Of a DNA stretch of 64,000 bases, positions 49,118 to 59,578 are shown one piece after another; positions within the stretch are counted from its first letter, which is position 1; each line of letters starts with the position of its first letter. Under the pieces are notes generated by a model that was not told the origin of the DNA, did no database searches, and worked only from the letters and a program-made list of their open reading frames with translations. Source of the DNA: Imbricaverruca yamaguchii (lineage: Eukaryota; Arthropoda; Thecostraca; Neoverrucidae). Where the stretch lies: contig JAOTOL010001286.1 of the NCBI GenBank assembly GCA_034440575.1, positions 91,001-155,000 on the forward strand. Direction: 5' to 3'. The position numbers and the translations under genes are program-made.

Positions 49118-49392
49118 ATCGAGGCCGACCGGAGGCCCTGTACGGTAACCAGCTAGCGACGGACCGAGGATGACCGGCGACCCTGTACGGTAACTAGCTA
49201 GCGACGCCGCCGACCGAGGCTGACCGGCGACCTTGTACGGTGACCTAGCTAGCGACAGACCGAGGCCGGACCGGAGGCCCTGTACGGTGACTAGCTTGCG
49301 ACAAATCGAGGCTGACCGGCGACCCTGTACGCCGACTAGCTATCGACGGACCGAGGCCGGACCGGAGGCCCTGTACGGTGACTAGCTAGTGA
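49118..49392. repeat. Minisatellite of about 45-60 bp beside the exon B donor
   Basis: Six units carry gaccgaggccggaccggagg, ccctgtacggtgac and tagctagcgac. The array ends about 20 bp from the exon B 5' splice site. Confidence 0.85.
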
Positions 49393-49413
49393 TGCCGCCG
49401 CGCCAGCACTCAC

Positions 49414-49605
49414 CCAGAGTGCTGTGGTCGACGTCGGCATGCCACGACGCTTGTGACGCCAGCGACACCGGCGACTGGCCGTAGTAGCCGATCTCGGCCT
49501 GGCGCTCCCGCTCCTCGTCAGAGCTGAGGCGCCGCATCCGCTTGACGCGCGGCTCGGCGGCCGGACTGTGCGAGGCGCGCGGCATGGCCAAACCGCCACT
49601 GCCGG
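49414..49605 (-). CDS. NfI: NFI-like gene, exon B
   Basis: The acceptor is a good pyrimidine tract, cttctgtctctccgcag (AG 49607-49606). The donor is CTGG|GTGAGT. Phase 1 at both ends, 192 bp. The peptide has GSGGLAMPRASHSPAAEPRV, then KRMRRLSSDEERERQAEIGY and YGQSPVSLASQASWHADVD. Vertebrate NFI proteins have in the same place SSPPSSKRPK, an acidic patch, a G/D-x-F/V-Y-x-S-P element and a W-H/N-x-D element, so the order of features agrees. The basic KRMRR patch could act as a nuclear localisation signal. GC-ending codon use contrasts with the flanking repeats. Confidence 0.75.
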
Positions 49606-49626
49606 CTGCGGAGAGACAGAAGTCAC

Positions 49627-49775
49627 CTGCCCACCAGTACAGCCAGATAGACTGGGGTCACCTGATCACTGGTACAGCCCAACAGACAGGGGTCACCTGA
49701 CTACCGGTACGGGCCGACAGACAGGGGTCACCCGGTACAGCCAAACAGACAGGGGTCGCCTGACCACCGGTACAG
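49627..49775. repeat. Minisatellite of about 45 bp beside the exon B acceptor
   Basis: Four units carry acagacaggggtcacctga and ccaccggtacagcc. It starts about 20 bp upstream (sense direction) of the exon B acceptor. Confidence 0.85.
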
Positions 49776-50134
49776 TGATTGACAGTGGGCACGGTAGGAA
49801 CAGACAAATGCGAACATATACACTGCTGAAAATCGCGAATATATTATAATTAGACCCATCATTGAAATGGCTATCTTTGGTGCTGGACTATTTTGTGGTG
49901 CGTTAGTATCCTGCACTGTGGCACATGCAGTAGACCGTTACATTGTGACGCATTAGATAAGCCATACTCTTACATCATACGACAATTAAAGCCAACAAGA
50001 TTTCAATCAAAGGGTGGTTGATAAATATAATAGGTTGCCTTGTTATGTAGTGAAGAGTACCTCAATGCATGTACGAACAAATATGGCGGAAATATTTTAG
50101 ATCCCATAATCTCATTTAATCATATAGAGTTGTA

Positions 50135-50550
50135 CAATAGGGGGATAGGGGTGGATAGTGCGATTGATACGAGTAGGTGTCTTAGATTATGCTTATAAAT
50201 TGATAATTATGCTAGCAGCAGGTATGCATGACAGTGGATTCAACACTCGCCTTCGTATATGTGATGTCGACGAACCTGGTCATGGGAACGCAATGGTGTC
50301 GATAAGTTCTCTTAGAGTTCTCTAGAACTATGTAGATGAGTAAATAAATCAGGTTTAATGGTGTTATGTTGTTCATTATAAGTTGTACAGTAAGGGAACA
50401 GGCATTGGGGTGAACGGGTATGATTGATGCCACTAGGTCTTAGATTATCCTCATCAAAACAATTATGCTTCCAACAGGTGTACCTGGTGGTAGATGCCGA
50501 ATCGGCCTACGAGCATGTGATCCTGAACATATTGGGGCCATAGTAAAACA
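50135..50550 (+). repeat. Diverged direct duplication, offset about 254 bp
   Basis: Blocks at about 50135-50295 and 50389-50550 share the same order of words: ggggtgga/gggtgaa, gattgat, ggtcttagatta, aattatgct, caggt, catgtgat and caatgg. Divergence is substantial. Confidence 0.5.
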
Positions 50551-50635
50551 ATGGGGTGAATAGTTTCGTTGGAACTTATGGTGCAACGTTGATTGAGGGA
50601 CGGAGGTCTTGGGTCTTTTTTCATGTACGCATTGG

Positions 50636-50892
50636 TGTAGGATGTAGGCCACGTAGCGCTAGGTTGTCTGCTGTGGATACAGTTTACAAGGCTTGCATCC
50701 AAGTATCCAGGTGCAATGCTGTAGGATGTAGGCCACGCCACGCTAAGTCTTTTACTGTGGATGCAGTTCACAAGGCTTATATCCAGTTATCTAGGTGCAA
50801 CGCAATGGGATGTAGGCCACATAGCGCTAGATCATCTGCTGTGGATGCAACTCACAAGCTTTGCATCCAGGTGGCCAGGTCCAACGCATTTG
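50636..50892 (+). repeat. Three tandem units of about 85 bp
   Basis: Units begin gtaggatgtaggccacg, gtaggatgtaggccacgc and tgggatgtaggccacat, and end with a ccaggtgcaaygc-like phrase. ORFs here repeat the same residues and are artefacts. Confidence 0.85.
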
Positions 50893-51011
50893 CGTTGCAG
50901 GCAAGGCCGTGACATCACTGATGTTCACAATATCAGCACAGTGGCGACAGGCCGAGATTGGTAGCCAATCGTGATCAAATCTCACCTAATAACCTACACT
51001 CGAAATTAGCC

Positions 51012-51196
51012 TTCACGGTATTATTGGAACGCTGTCACGCCATAAACACAGTCTGTCAGGCCCGGAGTCATTTTTACGGTATTATTGGAACGCTGTCACG
51101 CAATAAACACAGTCCGTTAAGCCCGGAGTCACCTTCACGGCATTATTGGAACACTGGCACGCAATACGCACAGTCTGGTCAGTCCCAGTGTCATTT
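51012..51196 (+). repeat. Three tandem units of about 62 bp
   Basis: Each unit starts ttcacggtattattggaacg or a variant and includes cacgcaataaacacagtc, then a cccggagtca-like phrase. Confidence 0.85.
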
Positions 51197-51755
51197 TTCA
51201 TGTCACACACAGCAGTAGTGGGCATTAGCCAAAACCAACGATTGTTACAAACCAACGAAACTACGATTTGTCAGTTAGGAATTTTCGTGAACCAGGAGAA
51301 TTTACGAGAATCTACGAGAATCCAGTCAATTGGCGCCATGTAGATTCGCACTTTCGCAGATTCGTGAATTATTGGCGAATCGGGGCTCTTGCTTGGGGAC
51401 AATGAAGATCTTCATACAATTTTGTGGGCTCATCCGCGTTCGGTCGTCGCGAGATGTCTCCGAATAACTGACAGAAGTGGATTCCACCCGGCCGGATTCG
51501 AGATGGAAAACTGATACCTGCACGTGAAACCGAATCCTGGCAATATTTTAGAGTTGTAATCACAGACGGAAAAGCTGCTCTATAAAATAGGTCACAACGT
51601 TTCTTTCCTCACATTTTCTTTACTTAAAAGCGGATGCAGAATAAGACTTCCTCCCCATTGATGCATCGAAACGTATATAACGATGCGTATATCAGAAGGC
51701 GTATATATGCGTATATCGGTGCTTCTGATATCGGTATCGGTATATTCAGCACTCA

Positions 51756-51802
51756 GGGTGTACATGCGTGTGCGCGTATATAGCGTACACGCATGTACAC
51801 CC
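51756..51802. repeat. Short inverted repeat at the 5' border of the CR1-like copy
   Basis: gggtgtacatgcgtgt (51756-51771) pairs perfectly with acacgcatgtacaccc (51787-51802), about 16 bp before the LINE homology begins. Confidence 0.85.
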
Positions 51803-52018
51803 TTCCCAATTCCAAATTCCAAATTTCAACAGAGCAGACTTTGACTGCATGAGATCGGCTTTAAGTGCCATCAGATGGGAAGAAGAATTCTCCAATTTAA
51901 ATGCCAGTGAAATGTGGGAAAAGCTCAAATCTTACTTGAAGGAAGTTCAGGTTAGACATGTCCCCAAAAGCAAAGACGCAAAAGAAGGGTAGGAAAGCCA
52001 GCATGGCTTACACCAGAC

Positions 52019-52741
52019 TTGATAAAAGCAATTAAGGCTAAGAAAACTGCATTTAGAGTCTTTAAAGAAGCTTCAAATGTCGTTAATCTAAAGCCGTATC
52101 GAAAAGCTAGAGACACTGTGAAGGAAAAAACCAGAGCAGCAAAGCGAGCAAAAGAACTGGATTTAGCTAGAAACTGCAATGGGGACAGTAAAAAGTTCTT
52201 TAGTCTCTACAAGCTGAGTAAAATCTCTAGCACAATTGATCCACTGGAAGTAAACGGGACTACATTCGGTGAGGATAGCGAGATGGTTGAGGAGCTGAGC
52301 AAGCAGTTTAAATCAGTGTTTACATTGGAAAATATGACCAATCTGCCGACAGTACACCATAGTTCAGTGACGTGTGATCTGATAAATGATGTTGATTTCA
52401 TTGATAGTAATGTTGTTTACATTCATATCGGGAAAATAAAGTCAAAGAAGGCAGCAGGACCTCATGAAATTTATGCGAGGGTGTTGCGGGAAGCTGAAAA
52501 GGAACTGGCATTTCCACTTAGTATATTTTGTAGATCAGTTTCACAAAATGAAATTCCAACCGATTGGAAAAGGGCAAATGTAGTTCCTATTTTCAAGAAA
52601 GGAGAAAGAGGGAAAGTTGAAAACTATAGGCCAGTAAGTCTCACATCCCTAGTCTGCAAGGTACTCGAAGCAATTATCAAGGATAGAATAGTTAGTTATC
52701 TGGAAGGTAGCAGATTGATTCAAGATACTCAATGGGTTTAG
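52019..52741 (+). pseudogene. CR1-like copy 2: linker and RT fingers
   Basis: This 240-residue frame begins IKAIKAKKTAFRVFKEASN and includes KKAAGPHEI, VVPIFKKGERG, NYRPVSLTS and CKVLEAIIKDRI. It stops after a two-base deletion at about 52733, where copy 1 reads on into HGFRKGRSC. A preceding segment (51768-51992) carries the end of the endonuclease linker. The ATG at 52019 is internal to the original ORF. Confidence 0.85.
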
Positions 52742-52769
52742 AAAAGGACGATCGTGTCTCACAAATCTC

Positions 52770-53412
52770 TTGGACTTTTTGAACTTCGCCACAGAACAAT
52801 CTGATCAGGGAAATCAGGTTGATGTAGCATATCTTGACTTTAGTAAGGCCTTTGACAAGGTACCCCATAAACGGTTAATGATGCAGCTTCAGTCCCATGG
52901 TATTGCAGGTAGCATCTTAAAATCGGTAGAGTTGTGGCTTTCAGATAGACAGCAAAGAGTGATGCTAAATGGTGCAGTCATCTTGGCAAAATGTTCTTAG
53001 TGGAGTACCGCAGGGGTCAGTACTGGGGCCACTACTGTTCATTATATTTGTAAATAACATTGAAAGTGGCCTAAGCAGTAAAGTTTTGAAATTTGTGGAC
53101 GATTTGAAGGTCTTTAGGGCAATAACAGGTCAAGATGAGCATATCTCGCTGCAAAAAGACCTAGACGAACTTGTGAAGTGGTCCGAAGAATGGCAAATTA
53201 AATGTAATTTTCATAAGTGCAAAATCATGCATGTAGGTAAGCAGCATACGAAGGCTCCATACTTGATGGGTGGCCAAGTGCTATCAGTGACTCAACAAGA
53301 GAAGGATTTAGGTGTTATTCTAAACACAAAATTGGAGGCATCAGAACAGACCATGGAAGCCAGGAAGAAGGCACTGAGAATGCTCGGGGCAATAAATAGG
53401 AATGTATCATAG
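52770..53412 (+). pseudogene. CR1-like copy 2: RT palm in two frames
   Basis: 52770-53000 contains YLDFSKAFDKVPHKR (motif A). 52969-53412, in another frame, contains VPQGSVLGPLLF and then KFVDDLKVF. The catalytic box is FVDD here against FADD in copy 1. It ends at a stop shortly after the AINRNVS phrase. Confidence 0.85.
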
Positions 53413-53507
53413 AGAAGTGAGGAAGTCATCAGGGAGCTTTACTGTGCATATGTCAGGCCACATTTGGAATCGTGCATCTAAGCTTGGTCTCCCAGCTATG
53501 AAAAAGA

Positions 53508-53918
53508 ATGTTGGCTCTTAGAGAGAGTACAAAAGAGGGCTACAAAAATGTTAATGGCATAAGCAACCTGGCATATGAGAAAAGGTTGAAGAAATTGAAT
53601 ATGTTTTCACTTAGATATAGAAGGCTGAGAGATCTCATCGAGGTCTTTAAATTTGTCCATGGTCTGGAGAGGGGATATCTTGGGGAAATGTTTGAATTGA
53701 ACAGAAATGATACAATTAGAGGTCATGAATTCAAAATTAAAGTTAACCACAGCAGAACAAGGTTAAGGCAGACTTTCTTGACCGACAGGGTAGTAGAACA
53801 CTGGAACCAGCTGCCAGAAAACATTGTCAGTAGCAGCACATTGAACACCTTTAAAAACAGCATAGGCAACCATTATAAGAATAGAGGGCTTGCTGTTCAG
53901 TATTACAGGGAGGGCTGA
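53508..53918 (+). pseudogene. CR1-like copy 2: C-terminal part
   Basis: The frame includes NGISNLAYEKRLKKLNMFSL, YRRLRDLIEVFKFVHG and a DRVVEHWNQLPEN motif. It matches the 11879-11505 segment of copy 1 and ends about 100 bp before the short-repeat tail. Confidence 0.85.
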
Positions 53919-54381
53919 TTGACAGATTTGGTGGGCAACCGGTTCAGTGTACAGAGTGCAACCAAGAAGGGCCCTTGTGGCTCATAGTTGCACTAATCTT
54001 TTATGTCTTTATGTCTTTATGTATACCGATGCTTCTGAAGCTTCATTCGATCACCACAGCCATGCTTATTAGCGATCTGTCAACATCACGCAACACCAAC
54101 CACGCAGTGCTATCATTGGGACAGTGAGCCTCCTTCATCAAAGCGTCTTGGTACCGGATTTCGTATGGAGCAAAACACCGGAGCCCGTAATTGCCCCACC
54201 ACGACATGAGTCTTTCACCACCGGGCGGGCCGGACTATCGCCAGCAGGGAGACTGCCACTGATTAAGACAGACATAATTTTTATTAGAAGCCCGCACCAT
54301 CAGAGGAGCGGGACGTGTGGCTGAATCTGCGCTACACTCTGCGGCGGCTGTGTGACACGGTGTGACGCTGGCGGTTCTCAC

Positions 54382-54522
54382 AGTAGGCTCCCGAAACGAG
54401 CATGCCGTGGTGGTCAGGCGCCGGCGGTGTGTAGCTGCTGCAGTAGTAGTTGACGGACGAGTTCTCCACCTTGATGGTGGTCAGGGTGGCCGGGCTGATG
54501 CCGTTCGGTGATACGATCGAGC
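54382..54522 (-). CDS. NfI: NFI-like gene, exon A (first exon visible)
   Basis: The acceptor is gtgtctgtgtcaccag (AG 54524-54523). The donor is CTACT|GTGAGA (54381 onward). Phase 1 at both ends, 141 bp. The peptide has GSIVSPNGISPATLTTIKVE, then NSSVNYYCSSYTPPAPDHHG and MLVSGAY. It sits where NFI proteins, just after the DNA-binding domain, have a Ser/Thr/Pro-rich stretch with a PSYY/QPYY-like motif. With exon B the join makes a Ser codon (T+CC). The acceptor is embedded in a minisatellite whose units carry the same tcaccag. Exons for the DNA-binding domain were not found to the right and are presumed outside the window. Confidence 0.65.
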
Positions 54523-54805
54523 CTGGTGACACAGACACGGACGTCACGGTCCCCACGGGCCAATGGTGACACAGACACGGACGTCACGGTCCCCACCGGC
54601 CACTGGTGACACAGACGTCACGGTTCCCACGGCCACTGGTGACACGGACGTCACGGTCCCCACGGGCCAATGGTGACACAGACACGGACGTCACGGTCCC
54701 CACCGGCCACTGGTGACACAGACGTCACGGTCCCCACCGGCCACTGGTTGACACAGACACGGACGTCACGGTCCCCACCGGCCACTGGTGACACGGACAC
54801 GGACT
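54523..54805. repeat. Minisatellite of about 40 bp adjoining exon A
   Basis: About seven units of ggtgacacagacacggacgt plus cacggtccccac and ggccactggtgac. Some lack the inner acacgg. On the sense (minus) strand, several units contain gtgtcaccag, identical to the last bases of the exon A acceptor. Confidence 0.9.
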
Positions 54806-55419
54806 TGAATCGACTACTCCCATGCAATATCCATTGGTTTGACGCAAGAGGCAAAGCAAAAATGGTGACGTGCCCGTCCCACTGGGTGGTATAGGTCATG
54901 TCGGAAAGCGTCAGCACTGTTGTAACGCAGGTGTGTTACCAGCACCACTGCAGCGACAACAGGTGACCAATTGCCGCCGGTGGGGAGCAATACCCAGACG
55001 CTGCCTGGGAGGCCGTCACTGTTCCGAGTCCCTCCCACTCAGTGGTCCCCTGCTGCCGGTGGGGAGCAGGTCGCTGCCTGGGAGGCGCCACTGTTCCCAG
55101 CATCTCCCTCCCACCCAGTGGTGCCTTGCTCATTACTCCCAGGCACAGCACAGACACATCAACCACAGTCGAGGCGATCGGGCCGCATGAAAGGGTGCAT
55201 TAATGCGGGTAATCAGTCCCGCGCCTTTCCATGCTCCCCCTTCCTCGCTACCAATCTGCATACGGGATCCACGGAATACATTTGGGGATACTACGATTGG
55301 AAGTGCGCAAGAGGACTGCGCCTGAAGTGGTAAGATCTCTGAGATAGTTCTACCACCGGTTTGGGGGCCAGGAAGCCACTGGTGACAGTTAGTCACACCG
55401 GCGGCAGCTGTGAAGTTCA
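54806..55419. other. Nothing recognised; short imperfect duplication
   Basis: cactgttcc, gagtccctcccactcagtgg and gctgcctgggagg recur twice within 55000-55130. No gene seen. Confidence 0.35.
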
Positions 55420-55923
55420 GTCAACCCGGCCACGTGCTATTTCAGCTACACGTTCACATCGGCTAACGAAATTCTGTTGATAGCTGGACGGTACAGTGGT
55501 AACACAGGCAAGATCAGTGGAAAAGCTCGAGACCACCGCGTCCAGTACAGTGTGAAACGAGAGTGCTGATTCAGACCGCAGGGTCTCGCGCAACCTAGTC
55601 TCCAAATTCTGCGGCCATTTTTCCATAGAATTTACATCGTCAACTGCCAGATTGTGGTCTTCAACTGCGGTACAAAATCCAGTGTGGTGAATGTGTATGC
55701 CGCTCACATCATTCTCGAAAGTGCTGATGACATGCCAGTGACAGCAGGGGCTTGCAGCTAGCCGGATGTTAGCAGTGTAAGGGTGCTTCCGATATTCGGA
55801 CCTATGACATCTATCACTATTGTGCTGTTTCAAGGACACAAGGCTGAGAACAGAAGGTCTGAGACCAATCATACCAAAAAATAAAAATAGTTTGGAAGGT
55901 ACATACAGCTCCTGCAGGTTCAC
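55420..55923 (-). CDS. Hypothetical 168-residue ORF, unrecognised
   Basis: The frame starts MNLQELYVPSKLFLFFGMIG and ends VAEIARGRVD. It is not low-complexity and has normal amino-acid variety, unlike most ORFs here. I recognise no domain, signal peptide or membrane segment beyond a short hydrophobic run near the start. It may be a decayed transposon ORF or chance. It lies upstream of NFI-like exon A on the same strand, but no splice signals connect it. Confidence 0.25.
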
Positions 55924-56059
55924 ATAATGGAATCTGTCTTAGATCCGATAAGGCAGTATATAAAAAGGCATGCAACCACCACAACTGGCGTTGTGTGTGT
56001 ATTACGGGGGCGAAGAAGGTTCTGCTATCCTTTTTGTCGTTGCATCCTTTAATTGGTTC

Positions 56060-56580
56060 ATTCAAAATTGATTAAAAGCAAATCTCTCCAAAACTGAGAT
56101 GGTTATTCCCAATCTCCAGAGAGCATAGCTTGTGGAGTGCTCTGTTCGTCTGGGCGGGTTGGGAATAGTACCCACAACGTCTGTGAAATTACTTGGTGTG
56201 AAAACTGACTCGCACCTGCCATGGCATGTGGATGTATCTACTGTTGTGAGTATGTGTAACCGCATACTTATTTGACTCGCTGGACTGCGTCATACGGTTT
56301 CTCACGTTACGAGACGAGTGCTAATTAAGGCACTTGCGTTTCCTCACATAAGATAATGTGTGTCTGCCACTGGAAGCTGTAGCAGAGCCCAAAAACAGAA
56401 CATTCAAAATGCCTAAACTTCGGTGCATGGATTGTCGCCGACTTGCACTACCGGGATCATGTGTCGCCAACGTTGAAAGAACTAGGATGGCTCAAATTGG
56501 GGAACTTCATATCCGAGGCCGATGCTCACTCAGTTTTCAAAATCAGAAATGGCCCAGAACGCGTTCGCGATCAACGGAAA
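56060..56580 (+). pseudogene. Decayed LINE RT thumb/C-terminal fragment
   Basis: In shifting plus-strand frames: ANLSKTEMVI, SVKLLGVKTDSHLPW (the K-x-LGV-x-x-D-x-x-L-x-W motif after the catalytic Asp box), RVLIKALAFPHIR and RDHVSPTLKELGWLKLGNFI (like H-x-P-x-L-x-x-L-x-W-L-P). The order is collinear with jockey/CR1-type RT C termini, and stops interrupt it. It differs from the other LINEs in the window. Confidence 0.65.
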
Positions 56581-57450
56581 TGTCGCTCAACCGCATCGCA
56601 ACGAAGCACCGGGGCCACGGCTAACGGTGAGCCCGGGGCACCACGAGGCCACAGATAATCCGCGAGCCGCTTCTTCATACCGCGAGCTTGCAGAACGTGG
56701 AAACATCTGCCTGCACACGTGAGGAACTCAGGTGACTACAATGTATTCAGACGTTGGCTTTCCGCTATGCTGCGCATGTCCGAGCCCTAGCTTCTGGTTT
56801 CCGAAACATCGTTTACCTCAACACTATAATGCCACTTGCTACTACCGTGTACGTTCGCGATGATGCTTTGTGCCGCGCATTAGTGCACTACTGTAACGGA
56901 AGCTGAAAAACCCTGCTCAAGAAGATCCGAAATACATTGCATTACGTTACATTGCATTATATCCTTCCGTCACCTGATAGGCATTTCTCAGAATAACTGA
57001 ATTTTATGTTGCAAACATTTAGTGTCGCTTTCAAGCAAACGGAGCATCAGCTTTCTGATTGGAAAAGTCCAGCACAGATTGCCAGCAATGTCATGCAGAA
57101 CATGGGATCTTACTTTACTTCATAGCTGAAGATTCGCGCATTCTAGGAATTAGTTCGAACCAGTCCGCCGCCGGCTTGAGTATATATAAATATATATAAA
57201 TATAAATACACACATATTATATATATGTATATATGTTTGTCCGAATTCTTGCTAGGGTAGCATTGTGAACCAGGGTACCTTGTTGCGTGAAGCCTGACCC
57301 TTCCACACAATCAATGAATTCCAGTTGAACGGCATAATTTTTACCGGGAATATCGAACGTGCCGCCAATGCACCGACACGGCCGTCGCAGTAGCTCGTCC
57401 CCGGCCTTATCGGGCCAGCTGCCAACTGACCTTCCTAGCCTGACCTAAAT
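56581..57450. other. No gene recognised
   Basis: It contains a short tatataaatatatataaat stretch near 57180-57235. Nothing else is identified. Confidence 0.35.
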
Positions 57451-57541
57451 GCGAGGGCGCAAAGCGACTCGAACCATGTCTTGCCGGGACAGGGAAGATC
57501 AGTGCAGTCCAGCGCTCTAACCAACAGTGCTGCCGGGGCGG
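57451..57541 (-). mobile_element. tRNA-like sequence, probable SINE head or tRNA pseudogene
   Basis: The minus strand has an A-box-like TTGGTTAGAGCGCTGG (57524-57509) and a B box GGTTCGAGTCG (57475-57465) at normal tRNA spacing. A clean cloverleaf does not fold, because the acceptor and anticodon stems are imperfect. No 3' body of the other SINE families is attached. Confidence 0.5.
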
Positions 57542-57611
57542 TTATATACCAGTAGCTATGCTGTATAACATAGCTACCCGTGACAGGTTGGTATGCTGTG
57601 ACTCACCTCCC

Positions 57612-57773
57612 TCGGTTTGTTATTGGTTTTACGACACATCGACCGTCGAGTCATGTAGCGTCGCCAATCTCCCAGGCCGATTGGCCGCAGGCGAAGAGTA
57701 GCGACAGGTGAGACTCGAACCCACAATCTTTCGATTGTGAGACGGGCAACCTGCCCCTAGACTACTCGTCCCC
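57612..57773 (-). mobile_element. SINE family B copy with 12-bp target duplication
   Basis: Flanks gactcacctccc (57600-57611) and gacttacctccc (57774-57785) match at 11 of 12 positions. On the minus strand it has an intact head (ggggacgagtagtctagggg), B box (GGGTTCGAGTCTC), body, and tail gtcgtaaaaccaataacaaa. Confidence 0.9.
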
Positions 57774-57785
57774 GACTTACCTCCC

Positions 57786-58800
57786 ACCATATCTCCAAAT
57801 CAAGTCAGGTGATCATATGAATTGTACGGTAATTAATAATCCATGGTCTATTAACTTGTCGATGCGACCACAGCAACCCTCACCATCACACCAAAGATGA
57901 CATGCCCGCATTGCAGCAACGTTTATTACTTGGCGTTCAAGTGAATTAAGCAAAATACATTTCCAAGGGCTTCCATCATTACTCAAGTGACTCAGTTCAG
58001 ATTAGAAATAGGTATCGGTTGAAATATTTCAAGTCGTACCAGGTCAGGTAAAGGAAGGTCAATTGCTACTGATGCATCTAGCTTGCCCAATCCGTACGGA
58101 TACCCAGGAAAATAACCAGTGTAGTTTAGGGGCGCATTGACTGCGAAGGTCATATAGCAGAAATAACCATCGTGCTACACATGTCACAGACTTTTAAACT
58201 TCGACACAATTACATTTTCCCGACAAGACAAAACTATCGTGGCATTCCCAAAACGAACGACTTGTATATTTTACCTCATATGTTTTGAATTAAGTCATAG
58301 CTAGACAAGACTTTTCCAACTACCTCTTATGTAACATATTTCAGCCCATCAACGTCATTCAAGATATCTGAATCACGAGTATTGGTATATCGCACCTTTA
58401 CCATGACTCGCCATCGAGATCGCTCTCCACGACGCTGGCATAGCAGAGGATGGCACCTGGAATCTGGTGAAGAGGTAGTTATGTGTATATTTCAACGCGT
58501 TTCTGATCGTCAACAGTGATAGTTTCGGTGAAATCACAGGGGGATAACTTCAGCTCCCTACAGCCGATTTTGGGATAAGAACACATTAACCTGTCCTAAA
58601 TTGGCAAAAGGATCGTATCTCACTGACAAAAGTCCGTGCAAAATTTCAAACTGTTGGCACAAACCCTGATGAAGAAACAAAGGATAATTTACAGCACAGC
58701 ATCATCGCACCTAGATGACATCGATGAGACCAACGCTGACAGTCACAAGCGAACGCAACGCTGACAGTTCCGAGGTCAGAGAACCTTCAACAGTACCGCA
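57786..58800. other. No gene recognised; small SINE tail fragment
   Basis: ggggcgcattgactgcgaag, followed by gtcatatagcag, at about 58131-58162 is a family D tail fragment. The rest shows no gene or repeat. Confidence 0.4.
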
Positions 58801-59035
58801 GGGTTCGGCAGTGGGGTGGTGTGGTTAGGTTTGGTGCGGTGTGGTTGGACTTGGTGTAGTGTGGTTGGGTTTAGTATGGTTCGGCAGTGGTGTGGTGCAG
58901 TTGGGCTTGGTGTGGTTCGGCAGTAGTGTGGTGTGGTTGGGTTTGGTGTGGTTCAGCAGTGGTGTGGTGTGGTGTGATGTGGTGTGCTTGGGTTTGGTTT
59001 GGTCCAGTTGGGCTTGGTGTGGTTCGGCAGTGTTG
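58801..59035 (+). repeat. G/T-rich minisatellite with ggttcggcagtggtgtggtg
   Basis: Imperfect units of about 30-40 bp carry ttgggtttggtgtggttcgg and cagtggtgtggtg. Strong strand asymmetry (almost only G and T) gives apparent Trp/Cys/Val ORFs that are artefacts. Confidence 0.85.
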
Positions 59036-59388
59036 TGTAGATGTCCGAATACGACAACATCGGAGGATTACCAGAATCCAGGTCGTGTGGTGGAAATCTA
59101 GAGATTCACATACAAGTCGTGGTTGAGTACAAGCATGTGGGCAGCGGAATTCCACAGCTACGACCTCTCCTTGGCATTACCTGAGTACTTCGTCACCCAC
59201 GACAGGATAAGGGAAGAGGAAGGAAGCTACGGCCGATCCCGTCCCTCTGAGACCTCTGGAACTAATTGGAAATCTGAAATGTTCAAGCGCTAATAATAGT
59301 TAGCCTGATTCTTCAGTCTTCGGAAATATCCTTGGAACTCTTTCGTGTGACCAATGATGCTTCAGGAGATTACATATATCGCAAAACT

Positions 59389-59566
59389 GATTTGTTTATT
59401 GGTTGGTTCACGACACACTTTATGCACATTCACGGCTAATGGCGCCGCCCACACTGCTTCGCCGGTGGGCCGCGGGATTGGGAAATGTCCTGAGTGGCGC
59501 TAGAGTCGAACCCGGGACCTTTGGTACCCATAGCCCGACACCTTAACCACTCAGCCATCCCGCCCC
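59389..59566 (-). mobile_element. SINE family A copy with perfect 12-bp target duplication
   Basis: The exact repeat tatcgcaaaact flanks it (59377-59388 and 59567-59578). On the minus strand, the A box is TGGCTGAGTGG (one change from the other copies), the B box is GGTTCGACTC, and the body and tail are nearly identical to the copy at 43103. Confidence 0.93.
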
Positions 59567-59578
59567 TATCGCAAAACT

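Larger units (their letters stand above)
51818..54025 (+). mobile_element. CR1-like non-LTR retrotransposon, 5'-truncated, copy 2
   Basis: Homology to the copy at 11398-14340 starts inside the endonuclease/linker region near 51818 and continues to the identical 3' end (gttgcactaatc plus a few ctttatgt repeats). It is in the opposite orientation to copy 1 and more severely 5'-truncated. It lies in the intron upstream of NFI-like exon B and downstream of exon A. Several frame breaks, at places different from those in copy 1, show independent decay. Confidence 0.88.

Noticed and set aside
57451..57541. Possible functional tRNA gene
   Set aside because: A and B boxes are present, but the stems do not form a clean cloverleaf and SINEs with tRNA-like heads abound, so it is annotated as tRNA-derived.
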